Assembly: GCA_902785755.1 (NCBI GenBank)
Contig: CACZZO010000004.1
Span: 30,718 to 94,717 of the forward strand
Origin: an uncultured Bacteroidia bacterium
GTDB taxonomy: Bacteria > Bacteroidota > Bacteroidia > Bacteroidales > F082
Direction of reading: 5' to 3'
DNA: 64,000 nucleotides
The notes beneath the pieces were generated by a model. The model was not told the DNA's origin. It ran no database searches and was given only the letters and a program-made list of their open reading frames with translations. Within the stretch, counting starts at the first letter, position 1; each line of letters starts with the position of its first letter. The translations under genes were made by a program, and so were the position numbers. This document shows, in pieces, positions 8,740 through 18,500 of the stretch.

Positions 8740-9105
8740 TTATCCAACTTGACCAAGTACCGTTTCAGGCGAAGTTCCCATCAGGGTGATGGCGGAAAGT
8801 TTGCGCCCCATGTCTTTGAGCGAGTGGCCACAATGGTACAATTGTTTCCCGTCGTTACCCATATATTCCAAAATGGAATATGTGCTACTCTCTTCCAACT
8901 CGCCTGATTTATAGATATTTGCAATATGTTTTGAGATAGCAGGTTGCTTGACTCCAAACAATTCGGCAATCTGTTGTTGCGTAAGCCATACCGTCTCTTT
9001 GTCCAACCTAACTTCAAGTCTGATGTCGTCATTTGGCTGATAAAGCACTATCTCCCCTTTGTTCGTAGGAGCGGGCAAAAGAACGGAACTATCACTTTGA
9101 TTCAT
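8740..9105 (-). pseudogene. RhuM-family protein remnant with internal deletion
   Basis: The 121-codon frame begins like a RhuM/virulence-type DNA-binding protein: VRLDKETVWLTQQQIAELF and a winged-HTH-like segment through GNDGKQ. It then jumps to LYHCGHSLKDMGRKLSAITLM near the C terminus. That tail resembles the far end of longer (about 300-330 residue) RhuM-like proteins, where a phrase like YHIGASLKDLGKKWFAFS follows a domain absent here. An in-frame deletion of roughly 180-200 residues is the simplest reading. It keeps a promoter box (rc of 9126-9133, TACTTTTG). It could still encode a short DNA-binding protein. Confidence 0.6.
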
Positions 9106-9125
9106 AAGTATTGTCGATTATGGCG

Positions 9126-9133
9126 CAAAAGTA
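9126..9133 (-). promoter_or_regulatory. Bacteroidota -7 box for the RhuM remnant
   Basis: TACTTTTG on the minus strand 21 bases before ATG 9105. A divergent TATCTTCG at 9148-9155 may serve the nitroreductase. Confidence 0.5.
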
Positions 9134-9183
9134 ATCAAATATTCCGTATCTTCGCCGCTGAAACAGAAACAAAACCAACGACT

Positions 9184-9822
9184 ATGGCAGACGGATACTT
9201 GGAAAAACGCTATGAGGAAGTCTTCGGCAAAGGCGCCAAAAAGACTGTGGTAAAACATACCTCAATCGATACCTTATTTGAAAAAAATCGCAGCTATCGC
9301 GGTTATAATCAGGAATTTGTGGTGAAACGCGATATACTCGAGCGCATCGTGGCAGTAAACGCCAAAATCGCCTCGGCCAAAAACCAGCAAGTGCTTCGTT
9401 TCAAATTGGTGACCAAAGAAACGGGCGCGGAAATCATCACCCAAAACATGAAACTCGGCGGCTTGTTGCCCGAATTGCACCTCCCCTTCCCCGGCACGGA
9501 ACCCGAGGCTTTCATCATCATTTGCAGCACCGTTCCCGAAAACAAGTTCGTGGACATCGACCTTGGCATTGCGTCCCAAAGCATGTTGTTGAAAGCCACC
9601 GAAATGGGCTTGAACGGCATCATGATTGGAGCTTTCAACAAGGCGAAAATCACCGAAGCTTTCAATTTGCCCTACGAACCGCTCCTAATTTTAGCCATTG
9701 GCAAGGGCAAAGAAACCATCAAATTGCAGCCCGTGCATGCAAGCGAAAAATTGGCCTATTACCGCGATGAAAACGGGGTGCAGTTTGTGCCGAAGATCAA
9801 ATGGGAGCAATTGGTGATTTAG
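9184..9822 (+). CDS. Nitroreductase-family flavoprotein
   Basis: A 212-residue protein of the FMN-dependent nitroreductase fold. Evidence: IDTLFEKNRSYRGYNQ (the R-S-x-R opening common to the family), then VNAKIASAKNQQ (the S-x-x-N phosphate contact), and a C-terminal LGIASQSMLLKATEMGLNGIMIGAF, the usual dimer-helix block ending in Gly-Ala. It would reduce quinones, flavins or nitro compounds with NAD(P)H. ATG 9184 follows a promoter-like stretch; the longer frame from 8944 overlaps the divergent remnant and is not believed. The substrate is unknown. Confidence 0.85.
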   Translation: MADGYLEKRYEEVFGKGAKKTVVKHTSIDTLFEKNRSYRGYNQEFVVKRDILERIVAVNAKIASAKNQQVLRFKLVTKETGAEIITQNMKLGGLLPELHLPFPGTEPEAFIIICSTVPENKFVDIDLGIASQSMLLKATEMGLNGIMIGAFNKAKITEAFNLPYEPLLILAIGKGKETIKLQPVHASEKLAYYRDENGVQFVPKIKWEQLVI

Positions 9823-9897
9823 GGATTGGCATACGGCCAAGAAATCTTCCAAAAATCATTAAAAATCAGATAATTATGTTTTGCTGATTTTGAGGTT

Positions 9898-9918
9898 GAT
9901 TTCTCGCGAAGCGATAGC
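9898..9918. repeat. Dispersed repeat, TTCTCGCGAAGC family
   Basis: A 21-base unit with core TTCTCGCGAAGCGATAGC. Relatives are at 13797-13817 and 63260-63281, all intergenic. The core CGCGAAGCG is partly self-complementary. Confidence 0.6.
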
Positions 9919-9951
9919 TCCAAAAAATGCACCGTGTGAGTACATTTAGTC

Positions 9952-10024
9952 TTGTAGGGCTGTCACACCGTGGCAGCCGCAACAAATTTCTCCGTGCGTC
10001 TGACGTGGTACGACAGCCCTACAA
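9952..10024. repeat. Complete palindromic dispersed repeat (TTGTAGGGCTGTC ... GACAGCCCTACAA)
   Basis: Perfect 13-base inverted arms at 9952-9964 and 10012-10024 enclose about 47 bases. The left 28 bases equal those at 8142-8169. It ends six bases before the blaR1-like stop codon, so it may act as that operon's terminator hairpin or as a mobile non-coding element. Confidence 0.8.
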
Positions 10025-10029
10025 ATCTA

Positions 10030-12024
10030 TTATTTCTTCTTCGATTGTTTTTCTTGCAACTTGAAATTGACAGGCAGCATGTAACTCACCGGCACAGGTT
10101 CGCCGCCTACCTTGCCGGGCATCCACTTCGGCATCGAGCTGATGACGCGCTCGGCCTCCTCGTCGCAGCCGCCGCCGATGCCACGAAGGATTTTCACCTT
10201 AGAAACGCTACCGTCTTTCTCAATCACCATGCCGATGAACACGCGACCTTCGATGCCTTTGTCCCTCGCCTCTTGCGGATAATTGATGTTGTTGGCGATG
10301 TATTCCATCAGCTTCTGATCGCCGCCCGGGAAACACGGCATTTCCTCCACGATTTGATAGACACCGTCAGCGTTGGGTTTCATGTCGGGCTTGTTTGCTT
10401 CCGTTTTCTTGACAGACTTTGTTGGAGTGTCATCAGTTAGTTTGAAGTTGATAGGCATCATGTAACTGACACGAACAGGTTTCCCGTCTTTTATGCCGGG
10501 CTTCCATTTCGGCATGGCTTTCACCACGCGGACGGCCTCGTCGTCGCAGCCGCCTCCGATGCCACGTTTCAACTCCACATTGGACACACTACCGTCTTTC
10601 TCAATGACGAAACTGATGAACACGCGACCTGATATTTCCTCGTCTTTTGCCTTTTCCGGATACTTGACATTATTGGCCACAAACTTCAATAAAGCTTCCG
10701 TGCCGCCTGGGAATTCGGGCATCTGGTCAACGATTTGATAAATGCTGTCGTTTTTCGCGTGCTTCACTTTGACGTTGATGTCCTCGCCACTTGTGATTTT
10801 GAATTTGTTGAACTTGTCGGCGGAAATGGTGAACGGATCTATAGAGTATGTAGTCGTATCGCCGTGCCTTTCCACTTCATTGATTTTGAAATTGTTGCTT
10901 GGTGTTCCATCTGCATTGAAGGAAGTCATTGTAATTTTTTTTCGCATCTCGCCTGAAATCGGGTCAGGAGCATCGGAGATCTCAAACTTGAAGTAGGAGC
11001 CATCGTCGTTATACATGACAGTATCCCTTAGTTGCATCGGAAAGCCGTCATCATCAAAGATTTCGAACTGTCCGAACTCGACAGTAAATAATTTGTCGTC
11101 AGACTTTTGTTCCTGTGCCGTCACTTTCGTGTTGGCAATCATCAGGATAGCCAGCACCGGCAATGTCGCCAAGAGCCTCCACCAGAGGCCCTTGGCCTTT
11201 TCATTCTTTGTAATCATCTTGATTCGTTTTTTGGTAAGGATTAAACTGAAATTATTGCTCATTCCGCTGAAATCGACAGCCGTGCACTGCTGCAAAATCA
11301 GCATCATGTAGTTCTTTTTGTCAACGCCGGTGGCCACCACATCGCGGTCGGCCTGATATTCGTGAAGACTCTGCAACTCCTTCTTGTACAGATAGATGAA
11401 GGGATTGAACCATTGCAGAATCATCATCACCTCGGCGAAAAGGATGTCCCATGAATGGTGGTGACTGATGTGGCTCATCTCGTGCCGCATGATGTCGGGG
11501 TCCACGTTTTCGTTGGGGAAGAAGGCATAGCGGAAGAAGGAGAACGAGCCTTGGTCGCGGCCCGTGAACACCGCCGTGCAACCGCTCATCTTGCGCTTTG
11601 GCGAGCGGATGATGAGCGCGACGAGTTTGCCCAACTTGAAGAGAAACAGTAGCGTCATTACGCCGACACCTATTAAATAAATACCTCCCATGACTTGCCA
11701 AAGGCTGAAACGCGAAGGCGTGGCATTGGTGGTAACCGTCACTTCGGGCAACACGGGCTGGCCGTCGGGAGTGACGATGACTTCGCTCAGCATCATGCCG
11801 CTGAACATGTTTTGTTTCAAGGTCGCCATTTGCGGCAATTCCGTTCCCGAGAGCAGGCCAAGCAAAGGCATGGCCAAGGCAAGCAACATACTCGTCAAGA
11901 GGAAGAAACGGTTGAAAAGCAAGCGGTTGCTGTTGCGGAACAGCATGCGATACACCCCCCAAAGCACAGCAACGGTGGCTGCAATGGGCAGCAGATGACC
12001 GATGATTAATTCTTGTGCGTTCAT
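10030..12024 (-). CDS. BlaR1-type M56 metallopeptidase sensor with two TonB C-terminal domains
   Basis: A 664-residue membrane protein. N-terminal membrane segments lie at about 8-28, 38-60 and 110-135, with another near 285-302. The M56 zinc motif HEMSH is at 181-185 in a cytoplasmic loop. The C-terminal half ends in two tandem TonB_C-like domains (about 435-535 and 560-660). Each has FPGG, INYP/VKYP, GRVFI, EKDGSVS, LRGIGGGCD or RGIGGGCD, and MPKW.PG blocks. In the Bla/Mec scheme such a protein senses an outside signal and cleaves the BlaI repressor; BlaI is encoded immediately upstream (stop at 12028, start at 12024). Two TonB domains where one is usual stands out; they may bind cell-wall or outer-membrane partners. 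Confidence 0.85.
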   Translation of the reverse strand: MNAQELIIGHLLPIAATVAVLWGVYRMLFRNSNRLLFNRFFLLTSMLLALAMPLLGLLSGTELPQMATLKQNMFSGMMLSEVIVTPDGQPVLPEVTVTTNATPSRFSLWQVMGGIYLIGVGVMTLLFLFKLGKLVALIIRSPKRKMSGCTAVFTGRDQGSFSFFRYAFFPNENVDPDIMRHEMSHISHHHSWDILFAEVMMILQWFNPFIYLYKKELQSLHEYQADRDVVATGVDKKNYMMLILQQCTAVDFSGMSNNFSLILTKKRIKMITKNEKAKGLWWRLLATLPVLAILMIANTKVTAQEQKSDDKLFTVEFGQFEIFDDDGFPMQLRDTVMYNDDGSYFKFEISDAPDPISGEMRKKITMTSFNADGTPSNNFKINEVERHGDTTTYSIDPFTISADKFNKFKITSGEDINVKVKHAKNDSIYQIVDQMPEFPGGTEALLKFVANNVKYPEKAKDEEISGRVFISFVIEKDGSVSNVELKRGIGGGCDDEAVRVVKAMPKWKPGIKDGKPVRVSYMMPINFKLTDDTPTKSVKKTEANKPDMKPNADGVYQIVEEMPCFPGGDQKLMEYIANNINYPQEARDKGIEGRVFIGMVIEKDGSVSKVKILRGIGGGCDEEAERVISSMPKWMPGKVGGEPVPVSYMLPVNFKLQEKQSKKK

Positions 12025-12027
12025 GGC

Positions 12028-12408
12028 TTAACTCCTTTCTGAGGCGATGGCCTCGTCGATGGTTTTTCTCATTTCCTCCAACTCCTCGATGCTGAAGTTC
12101 TCCTTTTTGGCGAAGGCCGAAACGAGGTCTAAGTACGAATTGTTGAAATAGCGTTCCACTACGCTACCCAAATAGCGATGCGAATATTCTTCCTTGCTGA
12201 TGACAGCAGTGTAACGGTTGGCGCGGCAGAAGGTTTCATGCTTCACAAAACCTTTCTTTTCCAATATCTTGATGACGGTCAACACGGTGTTGTAGGCCGG
12301 TTTAGGCTCAGGAAAGGCCGCCATAATCTCGTTGGCGAAGCCCTGTCCAACCTGCCAGATGACTTGCATCACTTGTTCCTCTCCTTTGGTTAATTCTTTC
12401 ATTTTCAA
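12028..12408 (-). CDS. BlaI/MecI/CopY-family transcriptional repressor
   Basis: A 126-residue winged-helix repressor. LTKGEEQVMQVIWQVGQGF opens the HTH, PAYNTVLTVIKILEKKGFVKHE is the recognition and wing region, and the C-terminal helix is the dimerisation part. It would repress the operon until cleaved by the M56 protein encoded three bases downstream. This family controls beta-lactam or copper responses elsewhere; no beta-lactamase or copper gene is next to it here, so the target is open. Confidence 0.92.
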   Translation of the reverse strand: MKMKELTKGEEQVMQVIWQVGQGFANEIMAAFPEPKPAYNTVLTVIKILEKKGFVKHETFCRANRYTAVISKEEYSHRYLGSVVERYFNNSYLDLVSAFAKKENFSIEELEEMRKTIDEAIASERS

Positions 12409-12421
12409 TGGGTTTTATATG

Positions 12422-13663
12422 TTAATAAACGATAGTTGTTTGTTTCTTTGCTTCTTCAAGTTTTACCTTCTCCTCGTCTGTCATCACAAAATCATTGTCA
12501 CGCAATACGATGATTTCCATGTCGGGTTTTTCCACCAAACCCCAAGGAAAGCGTTCCAAAAGGTTATGCTCGCAATCGAAATCCTTGAGCGACTTCATTT
12601 TCGACAAATCAGGCAAGTCCAGCAAATGATTGAATCCCACACCGAAACGCTCAATGGAGTCCATCTCCGTAATCCATTCAGGCAGAAAATGCAGTTCGTT
12701 ATGGTGGATGTAGAAATACTTCAGCCGTTTCAGGTGGCGTAAGGTATCGGGAATCAACTCAATTTTATTGAATGCAAGGAACAGTTGCTGCAAGCCATCC
12801 ATATTACCCACAAAATCAGGGATTTGTGTAAGGTTGTTCTTGTAGAAATCCAAGTGTTTCAATTCCTTGAAATCAGCCAAAACTTCTGGAATTTCCTCAA
12901 ACTTGTTCTCATAGAAAATCAGACTCTTGATTTGTTTCAGGTTGGCAAACGACTTAGGTAAGGCGCGTAGTTTGTTTTTGCCTAAGTTCATGCTCTCACA
13001 ATGCAATCGGCCGATGTTATTGGGTAGTTTCTCGATGCCGTTGCCGCCAATGATGATTTGTTTGACCTTCGAGAGATGGCGGATATCCGACCGATTGAGT
13101 TTCAATTGGTTGAAATTCAATGTAAGGTCTTCCAAACTATCCAAGTCCAGAATCCATCTCGGGATGTGGCGGATTTGGTTGCCTTCCAAGTTGAGCGACC
13201 TCAAGTGCTTGCAACGGCGGATACTTGATGGAATACGGGTCAACTCGTTGTTGGTCAGAGTGATGCTCTCGATGCGGTTGCCTTCGGGGAATTCGATTTC
13301 GCGGATGCCACAACTTTCGAGGCGGACGTGAGTCAGGCTATCGGACGAAAACAACGATTTGTCCACCTTTGGCGTCTCGTTGCCTGAAAAACTGATCATC
13401 CACACCTTATTGTATTTGGAGACGTCGGGCAGGGAATCCAGATAGGTCCAGCTCAATTCGAGCGTCTTGACGGAGTCAGGATGCATTTTTTCCAGTTTCT
13501 CAAAGTATGCCTTGGCCTGGGCACGACCTTGTTCACGCATCTCACGGAGTTGTTCCTCGCTGTAATAGGCATTATAGGCAGACTTTGTGGGCGGTTGCGT
13601 TGAGCAGGCGAAAAACACACAACTTATTGAAATGCAAATCAATATGGATGTCCTCAACTTCAT
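12422..13663 (-). CDS. Leucine-rich-repeat lipoprotein
   Basis: A 413-residue lipoprotein starting MKLRTSILICISIS with lipobox Cys at 20 (FFAC). From about 90 to 400 there are around a dozen LRRs of about 22-23 residues with L..L.L..N.(I/L)..(I/L)P, the bacterial type seen in BspA-like and plant-type LRR proteins. It is presumably displayed at the envelope and binds proteins or glycans. ATG 13663 is preferred over 13711 because it gives a proper lipoprotein signal. The stop is 14 bases from the BlaI start and on the same strand, so co-transcription from upstream is possible. Confidence 0.88.
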   Translation of the reverse strand: MKLRTSILICISISCVFFACSTQPPTKSAYNAYYSEEQLREMREQGRAQAKAYFEKLEKMHPDSVKTLELSWTYLDSLPDVSKYNKVWMISFSGNETPKVDKSLFSSDSLTHVRLESCGIREIEFPEGNRIESITLTNNELTRIPSSIRRCKHLRSLNLEGNQIRHIPRWILDLDSLEDLTLNFNQLKLNRSDIRHLSKVKQIIIGGNGIEKLPNNIGRLHCESMNLGKNKLRALPKSFANLKQIKSLIFYENKFEEIPEVLADFKELKHLDFYKNNLTQIPDFVGNMDGLQQLFLAFNKIELIPDTLRHLKRLKYFYIHHNELHFLPEWITEMDSIERFGVGFNHLLDLPDLSKMKSLKDFDCEHNLLERFPWGLVEKPDMEIIVLRDNDFVMTDEEKVKLEEAKKQTTIVY

Positions 13664-13796
13664 TCTCGAAAGATTTACGCTGCAAATATACAGATTATTT
13701 TGAATATACAACTAAGTTTTTAGTTTTTTATTGTATTTTTCGGTAAAATATTTATATATTATTGATTTTCAACAGATTTTAAAATAGATTATTTTG

Positions 13797-13817
13797 GATT
13801 TCTTGCGAAGCAATCGC
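13797..13817. repeat. Dispersed repeat, TTCTTGCGAAGC family
   Basis: Second member of the family at 9898 and 63260, here in the AT-rich spacer between the LRR lipoprotein and tRNA-Thr. Confidence 0.6.
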
Positions 13818-13891
13818 ATCAGATCACATTTTTTCAAAAAAATGAGTTCCGTTTCGCTAATTATTCCTATTTTTGCAGCCGCAATTGAGAG

Positions 13892-13964
<73 letters not shown>

Positions 13965-13970
13965 CAGCAA

Positions 13971-13994
13971 AAAAGAGTTCTTCGGAACTCTTTT
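13971..13994. terminator. Hairpin terminator after tRNA-Thr, bidirectional
   Basis: AAAAGAGTTC TTCG GAACTCTTTT: a ten-pair stem with a stable UUCG loop and A/T flanks. It can stop transcription of the tRNA and of the convergent ATPase gene ending at 14001. Confidence 0.85.
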
Positions 13995-14000
13995 GTTGTT

Positions 14001-15341
14001 TTACATCGGCTTGAACACAAACACAGGGTTTTCAAACGCCGTTGGCTGGAGATACATCAGCATATAAACAGGCCAATAGTCGACACGGCTTTGCACTTCA
14101 TAATTGCCGTTTGAGAACACTATAGCCGAGCGAATGTCGTATTCCGCATTGGCCATCACATTGCTCAAAGCATTATGCCGCTTGTAATCCTTGCCCGACT
14201 TGATTTCGATAGGCAAAATCCGACCATCGTGTTCAACCACAAAATCCAATTCGCCTTGTTTCTTGCTATTGAAATAATAGAGCGTATATCCGTGAGCGTG
14301 AAGTTCTTGCGCCGCAAAATTCTCAAAAATCGCACCGAAATTAATGTTCGTCTCGCCAATGATGATTTGTTGCTGGAACTGCATAGAATACAGGTATGCC
14401 AATAGACCCACATCGTTGAGAAAGAGTTTGAACAGGCTGCGTTGTTCGTTGAGTTTCAAGGGCAAACGCGGCTCCTCAACATTGTAGGTAGGCAAAGCGA
14501 CACCCGCATCTGCCAACCAAAGGAAACTGTTTTTGTAACGCTCAAACTTGGCTTTCTCATGCAGCGATTTCAAGATGAAACGCTTGTTTTTGGCGTTCAA
14601 CTCCGAGGGTATCATATCAAATATATCCTTGATATAGAGGCGATTGTCGGGATCATATTTTGCGATGTCCTTGCGATACAAGTTGACGATGTTCTCCTGC
14701 TCTTGCCGTACCATTTGCAGATTGTTGCTTTCGATGTATTTCGTCACCACCGCCGGCAAACCGCCCACAACGAGATAAAGCCGCAACAATTCAAGCATTT
14801 TTTCGTGAACAACTTTGTCGACGGGTTGTTTGTTTTCAAAACATTTCTGAAGATGTCCCAACACCTCATCACTCATTCCAACAGCTTCCGAAAACTCCTC
14901 AAAATCAAGAGGATTCATTTCCTTTTTGGCCAAATACCCAACGGGAACACTGCGCAAATCGTTCAATTCAACGCCTAAAAGCGAACCACTCATCACATAG
15001 CGATAACTGCCCTCGTCGACAAGGAATTTGATGGAAGTGACAATTTCAGGACACTCTTGTACCTCGTCGAAAAAAACCAGCGTTTTGCGTGGAACCAATT
15101 GAGTTTCAGCAAGTGCCGAAAGGCGGAGCAATGTCGCCTTGGCATCGTGTGGTTGTTCAAAAACCGATTTCAATTTCGGGTTTTCAATGAAATTCAGTTC
15201 CACAAAATGCTCGAAACACTCCTTGCCGACCTTGCGGATAGCAAAGGTTTTCCCAACTTGACGCGCACCCGAAACCAAAAGTGCTTTCTTGTCATTTTCA
15301 AAGAATGAACGTAAATAACTGTATATCTTTCTATTAAGCAT
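14001..15341 (-). CDS. AAA_14/DUF4143 ATPase
   Basis: A 446-residue P-loop ATPase. Walker A GARQVGKT is at 25-32, Walker B is TLVFFDEVQECP, and the C-terminal DUF4143 part ends in a PD-(D/E)XK-like strand set (GELDFVVEHDGRILPIEIKSG). Members are widespread accessory proteins of uncertain role, sometimes linked to mobile DNA or defence. The start MLNRKIYSY matches the family. The frame remains open for 33 more codons upstream to 15440, through an 11-residue repeat rich in Trp/Lys/Arg, which is treated separately. No partner gene is linked. Confidence 0.85.
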   Translation of the reverse strand: MLNRKIYSYLRSFFENDKKALLVSGARQVGKTFAIRKVGKECFEHFVELNFIENPKLKSVFEQPHDAKATLLRLSALAETQLVPRKTLVFFDEVQECPEIVTSIKFLVDEGSYRYVMSGSLLGVELNDLRSVPVGYLAKKEMNPLDFEEFSEAVGMSDEVLGHLQKCFENKQPVDKVVHEKMLELLRLYLVVGGLPAVVTKYIESNNLQMVRQEQENIVNLYRKDIAKYDPDNRLYIKDIFDMIPSELNAKNKRFILKSLHEKAKFERYKNSFLWLADAGVALPTYNVEEPRLPLKLNEQRSLFKLFLNDVGLLAYLYSMQFQQQIIIGETNINFGAIFENFAAQELHAHGYTLYYFNSKKQGELDFVVEHDGRILPIEIKSGKDYKRHNALSNVMANAEYDIRSAIVFSNGNYEVQSRVDYWPVYMLMYLQPTAFENPVFVFKPM

Positions 15342-15352
15342 AACAAATGACT

Positions 15353-15427
15353 TTTTCCAACCTGTTTTTACTACTTTTATGCCTCTTTTCCAACCCTTTT
15401 TAAGGCGGTTTCTGCCACTTTTCCAAC
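15353..15427 (-). repeat. Three TTTTCCAAC units spaced exactly 33 bases apart
   Basis: TTTTCCAAC occurs at 15353-15361, 15386-15394 and 15419-15427; the 24 bases between units are weakly similar, so this is a decayed 33-bp tandem repeat. Read in the ATPase frame it gives W-K-x(9) units (Trp every 11 residues). It lies directly before the likely ATPase start, and may be either an N-terminal extension or a cis element. Confidence 0.7.
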
Positions 15428-15488
15428 TTTCACGCTGCAATAATAGGAAGAAATCCTGAATGGAAAGGCCGAATTGCGGAAAAAAATG

Positions 15489-15496
15489 TACTTTTG
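15489..15496 (+). promoter_or_regulatory. Bacteroidota -7 box for the DUF4175 gene
   Basis: TACTTTTG, 15 bases before ATG 15511. Its position inside the longer possible frame (from 15460) argues for the later start. Confidence 0.6.
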
Positions 15497-15510
15497 CAAG
15501 TTATTTTAAA

Positions 15511-18500
15511 ATGGATATGTCTGCTCCAAACAAATTGATAGAAAAAATCGAAGGCTTCACGCGGAAGTATTATCTCAACCGATTGATACAAGGCGTGTTG
15601 GTGGGTGCTGTGCTGTGGATTGTTTTCTATCTGCTTATCAATGGGTTAGAGTATTTCTCGTGGTTCCCGCCCAAAGGTCGCTTCGTGCTGTTGCTGTTTT
15701 TGTTGGCGGGCAGCGGTTTCGTTTTGGTGTACCATTTCCTCATTCCCCTCGTTAATCTCATCCGTTTCCGGAAGAAAATGTCGGTGGAACAGGCTTCGGT
15801 GCTGATTGGAAAGTTTTTCCCTGAAATCAAAGACAAATTGCTGAATACCATTCAGTTGAGTAACCAAATGGAGGCATCTAAAGTCGGCCCTTCGACAGGC
15901 TCAGGTACCGAGAACGATCTGTTAGCCGCAACCATTGAACAACGTAGCGCACGCCTCTCCCCTATCCGCTTCACTGATGCCGTCGACTTGCGCGGCAACT
16001 TGAAGTATTTGGGCATATTTTTCGGGTCACTCCTTATATTAATAGCATTGATGGTGTTTTTGCCCTCGTTTGCGGTGCAGCCCACACAACGCATCGTCAA
16101 CTACGAGCAGCATTTTGAGAAGCCTCTCCCCTATCAAGTTGAAATTGAGCAAGATGAAATAGAAACCACGCAAGGCAAGGAAGTGAAATTCAACATTCGC
16201 GTCACGGGCGACCGCATCCCTGATGCCTTTTATGTGAAGAGCGAATTAGGGCAGCAACTGATGACCAAAGGTTCGGCCAATGATTTCAATTACACTTTCA
16301 AAAATCTTTTCAACGACCTGACTTTCAATGTGATTGGCGGAGAATACACCAGTCGCCCGCTACATATCACGGTTCACCCTAACCCTACCCTACTCTCCTA
16401 TCGCTGCGAGGTGCGCTATCCGGCCTACATCCACAGAAACAATGAAACTATGGACGCCAAAACGAGGCTCATCGTCCCGCAAGGCACCACTTTGAATTTC
16501 AGTTTCACCACCCGCGACACCGAGCGTATGACTGTCACACGCGATTCGCTACAAACAGACTTGACAGCAAAGGATGATGTTTTTGAATACCAATTCGTTG
16601 CATCACAATCCACCAAGTTTGAGGTGCAAGTGCAGAACGCTTGGAACAATACTTTGGAACCCCTACCCTTCTCCGTCGATGTGCTTCCCGATGCCTATCC
16701 CGACATCCGAGTGGAATCATTCGACGAGCATCTTTCCACAGATGTTTATTTTTCAGGCCTTGTTACCGATGACTATGGTTTCAGCAAATTGACTTTCAAC
16801 TGTTTAGTGAAAGAACCCATCGAAAAGAAAATCGTCAAACCCGTTGCATTAGACCTCAAACAAACCCGAACTTCGTTTTTCTACAGTTTCAATATGGACA
16901 GCCTCGGCATTATGCCCGGTCAGAATATGGAGGTTTATTTCGAGGTTTGGGACAATGACGGTTTCCACGGCCCGAAATCGAAGCGGTCAGAAACTTTCAC
17001 TTATTACAAGCCTTCGGAATCGGCTTTAGACAGCATCGCCAACGAGCAATCGGAGGACATTATGGAAAGGCTTCAAGAGAAGTCGCAAGCGGCTGACAAA
17101 CTGCAAGATGAGATTGAGAAGATGCTGCAAGACCTCATCCAGAAGAAGGAATTGGACTGGTCGGACAAAGAGAAGATGAAAGACTTGTTGGAAAAGCAGC
17201 AGCAGATTCAGGATGAATGGAATAAGTTACAAGAGGAGCAAGAAAAGTTGGCCGATTTTATGAAGGAACACGAAATCGCCAACGAAGACCTCATCAAAAA
17301 GCAGGAGCAAATCAACAAACTTTTCGAAGAGGTGATTCCAGAGGAATTGCGCAAAATGATGGAGCAAATCGACAAACTTCTTGAGGATATGCCGCGTGAG
17401 CAGATGCAGCAGATGATGCAAGACATCAAGAAAAACAACCAGTCGATGCAGGAATTGCTCGACCGAAATTTGGCTTTGCTGGAGCAATTGAAAATGGAGA
17501 AAGACCTCAACGATTTGGCCAACAAATTGGAGAAGTTAGGGAAGGAGTTGCAGAAGCAAGAGTCTGAAAATCAGAATAAAGAAGGGGAGGAGAGCGACCA
17601 AAAATCCGCCGAGGAAGCCAAGGAGGAATTCGACAAGATGATGGACGAACTCGACCAACTTTTAGAGAAAAACCAAGAACTTCAAGACCCATTCAACATG
17701 GAAAAAGACGAGGAAATGGAGGAAAGCATCAACCAAGACCTCAACGATGCCATGCAACAAGAGCAATCGGGCGAGCAGCAGAAATCGCAAAACAAGAAGC
17801 AAGACGCTGGCCAGAAAATGCAACAGATGGCCAACCAAATGATGATGCAAATGCAGATGCAAGGTATGCAACAGATGGCCGAAGATGCCCATTTAATGCG
17901 CATTTTGCTTGAAAATGTGGTTCACGCCTCGCACGAACAAGAAGCCCTGATGACCGAAATCGGCCACATACGCTCCGACGACCCCTCTTTGGTCGAGAAA
18001 ATCATCCATCAAAAGGATGTGGCCGACAACTTCAACATGGTTCGCGATTCATTACGCAGCATGGCCATGCGCCAACCGATGATTCAAAACTTCGTCTTCG
18101 ACGAATTGCACACCATCGAAAGCCAAACGGGAAACGCGATGAAATACCTCAATGACCTGAAACTTTCGCAGGCGGTGCGCCATCAGCAAACCGCAATGAT
18201 GTCGATGAACAACTTGGCACTCATGTTGGCAGAGTCGTTGGAAAACATGGAGAACAGCATGGAATCGATGGGAATGCCTATGGCTTGTCCCAATCCAAAA
18301 CCCGGACAAGGCCAACAAAGTATGCAAAACATGCAACAGTTGCAGCAACAGTTGAGCGAGCAACTCAAAAAAATGCAACAGCAGATGGAGAAACAAGGGC
18401 AACAACAACAAAACTCCATGAGCGAGGAATTTGCACGCATGGCAGCCGAACAGGAAATGTTGCGTCAGGGAATGCAACAGATGCTCAACGAAATGAAGGA

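Noticed and set aside
15353..15427. Possible CRISPR remnant (nonamers at 33-base spacing)
   Set aside because: Repeat is only nine bases, spacers are similar to each other, and no cas genes are near.
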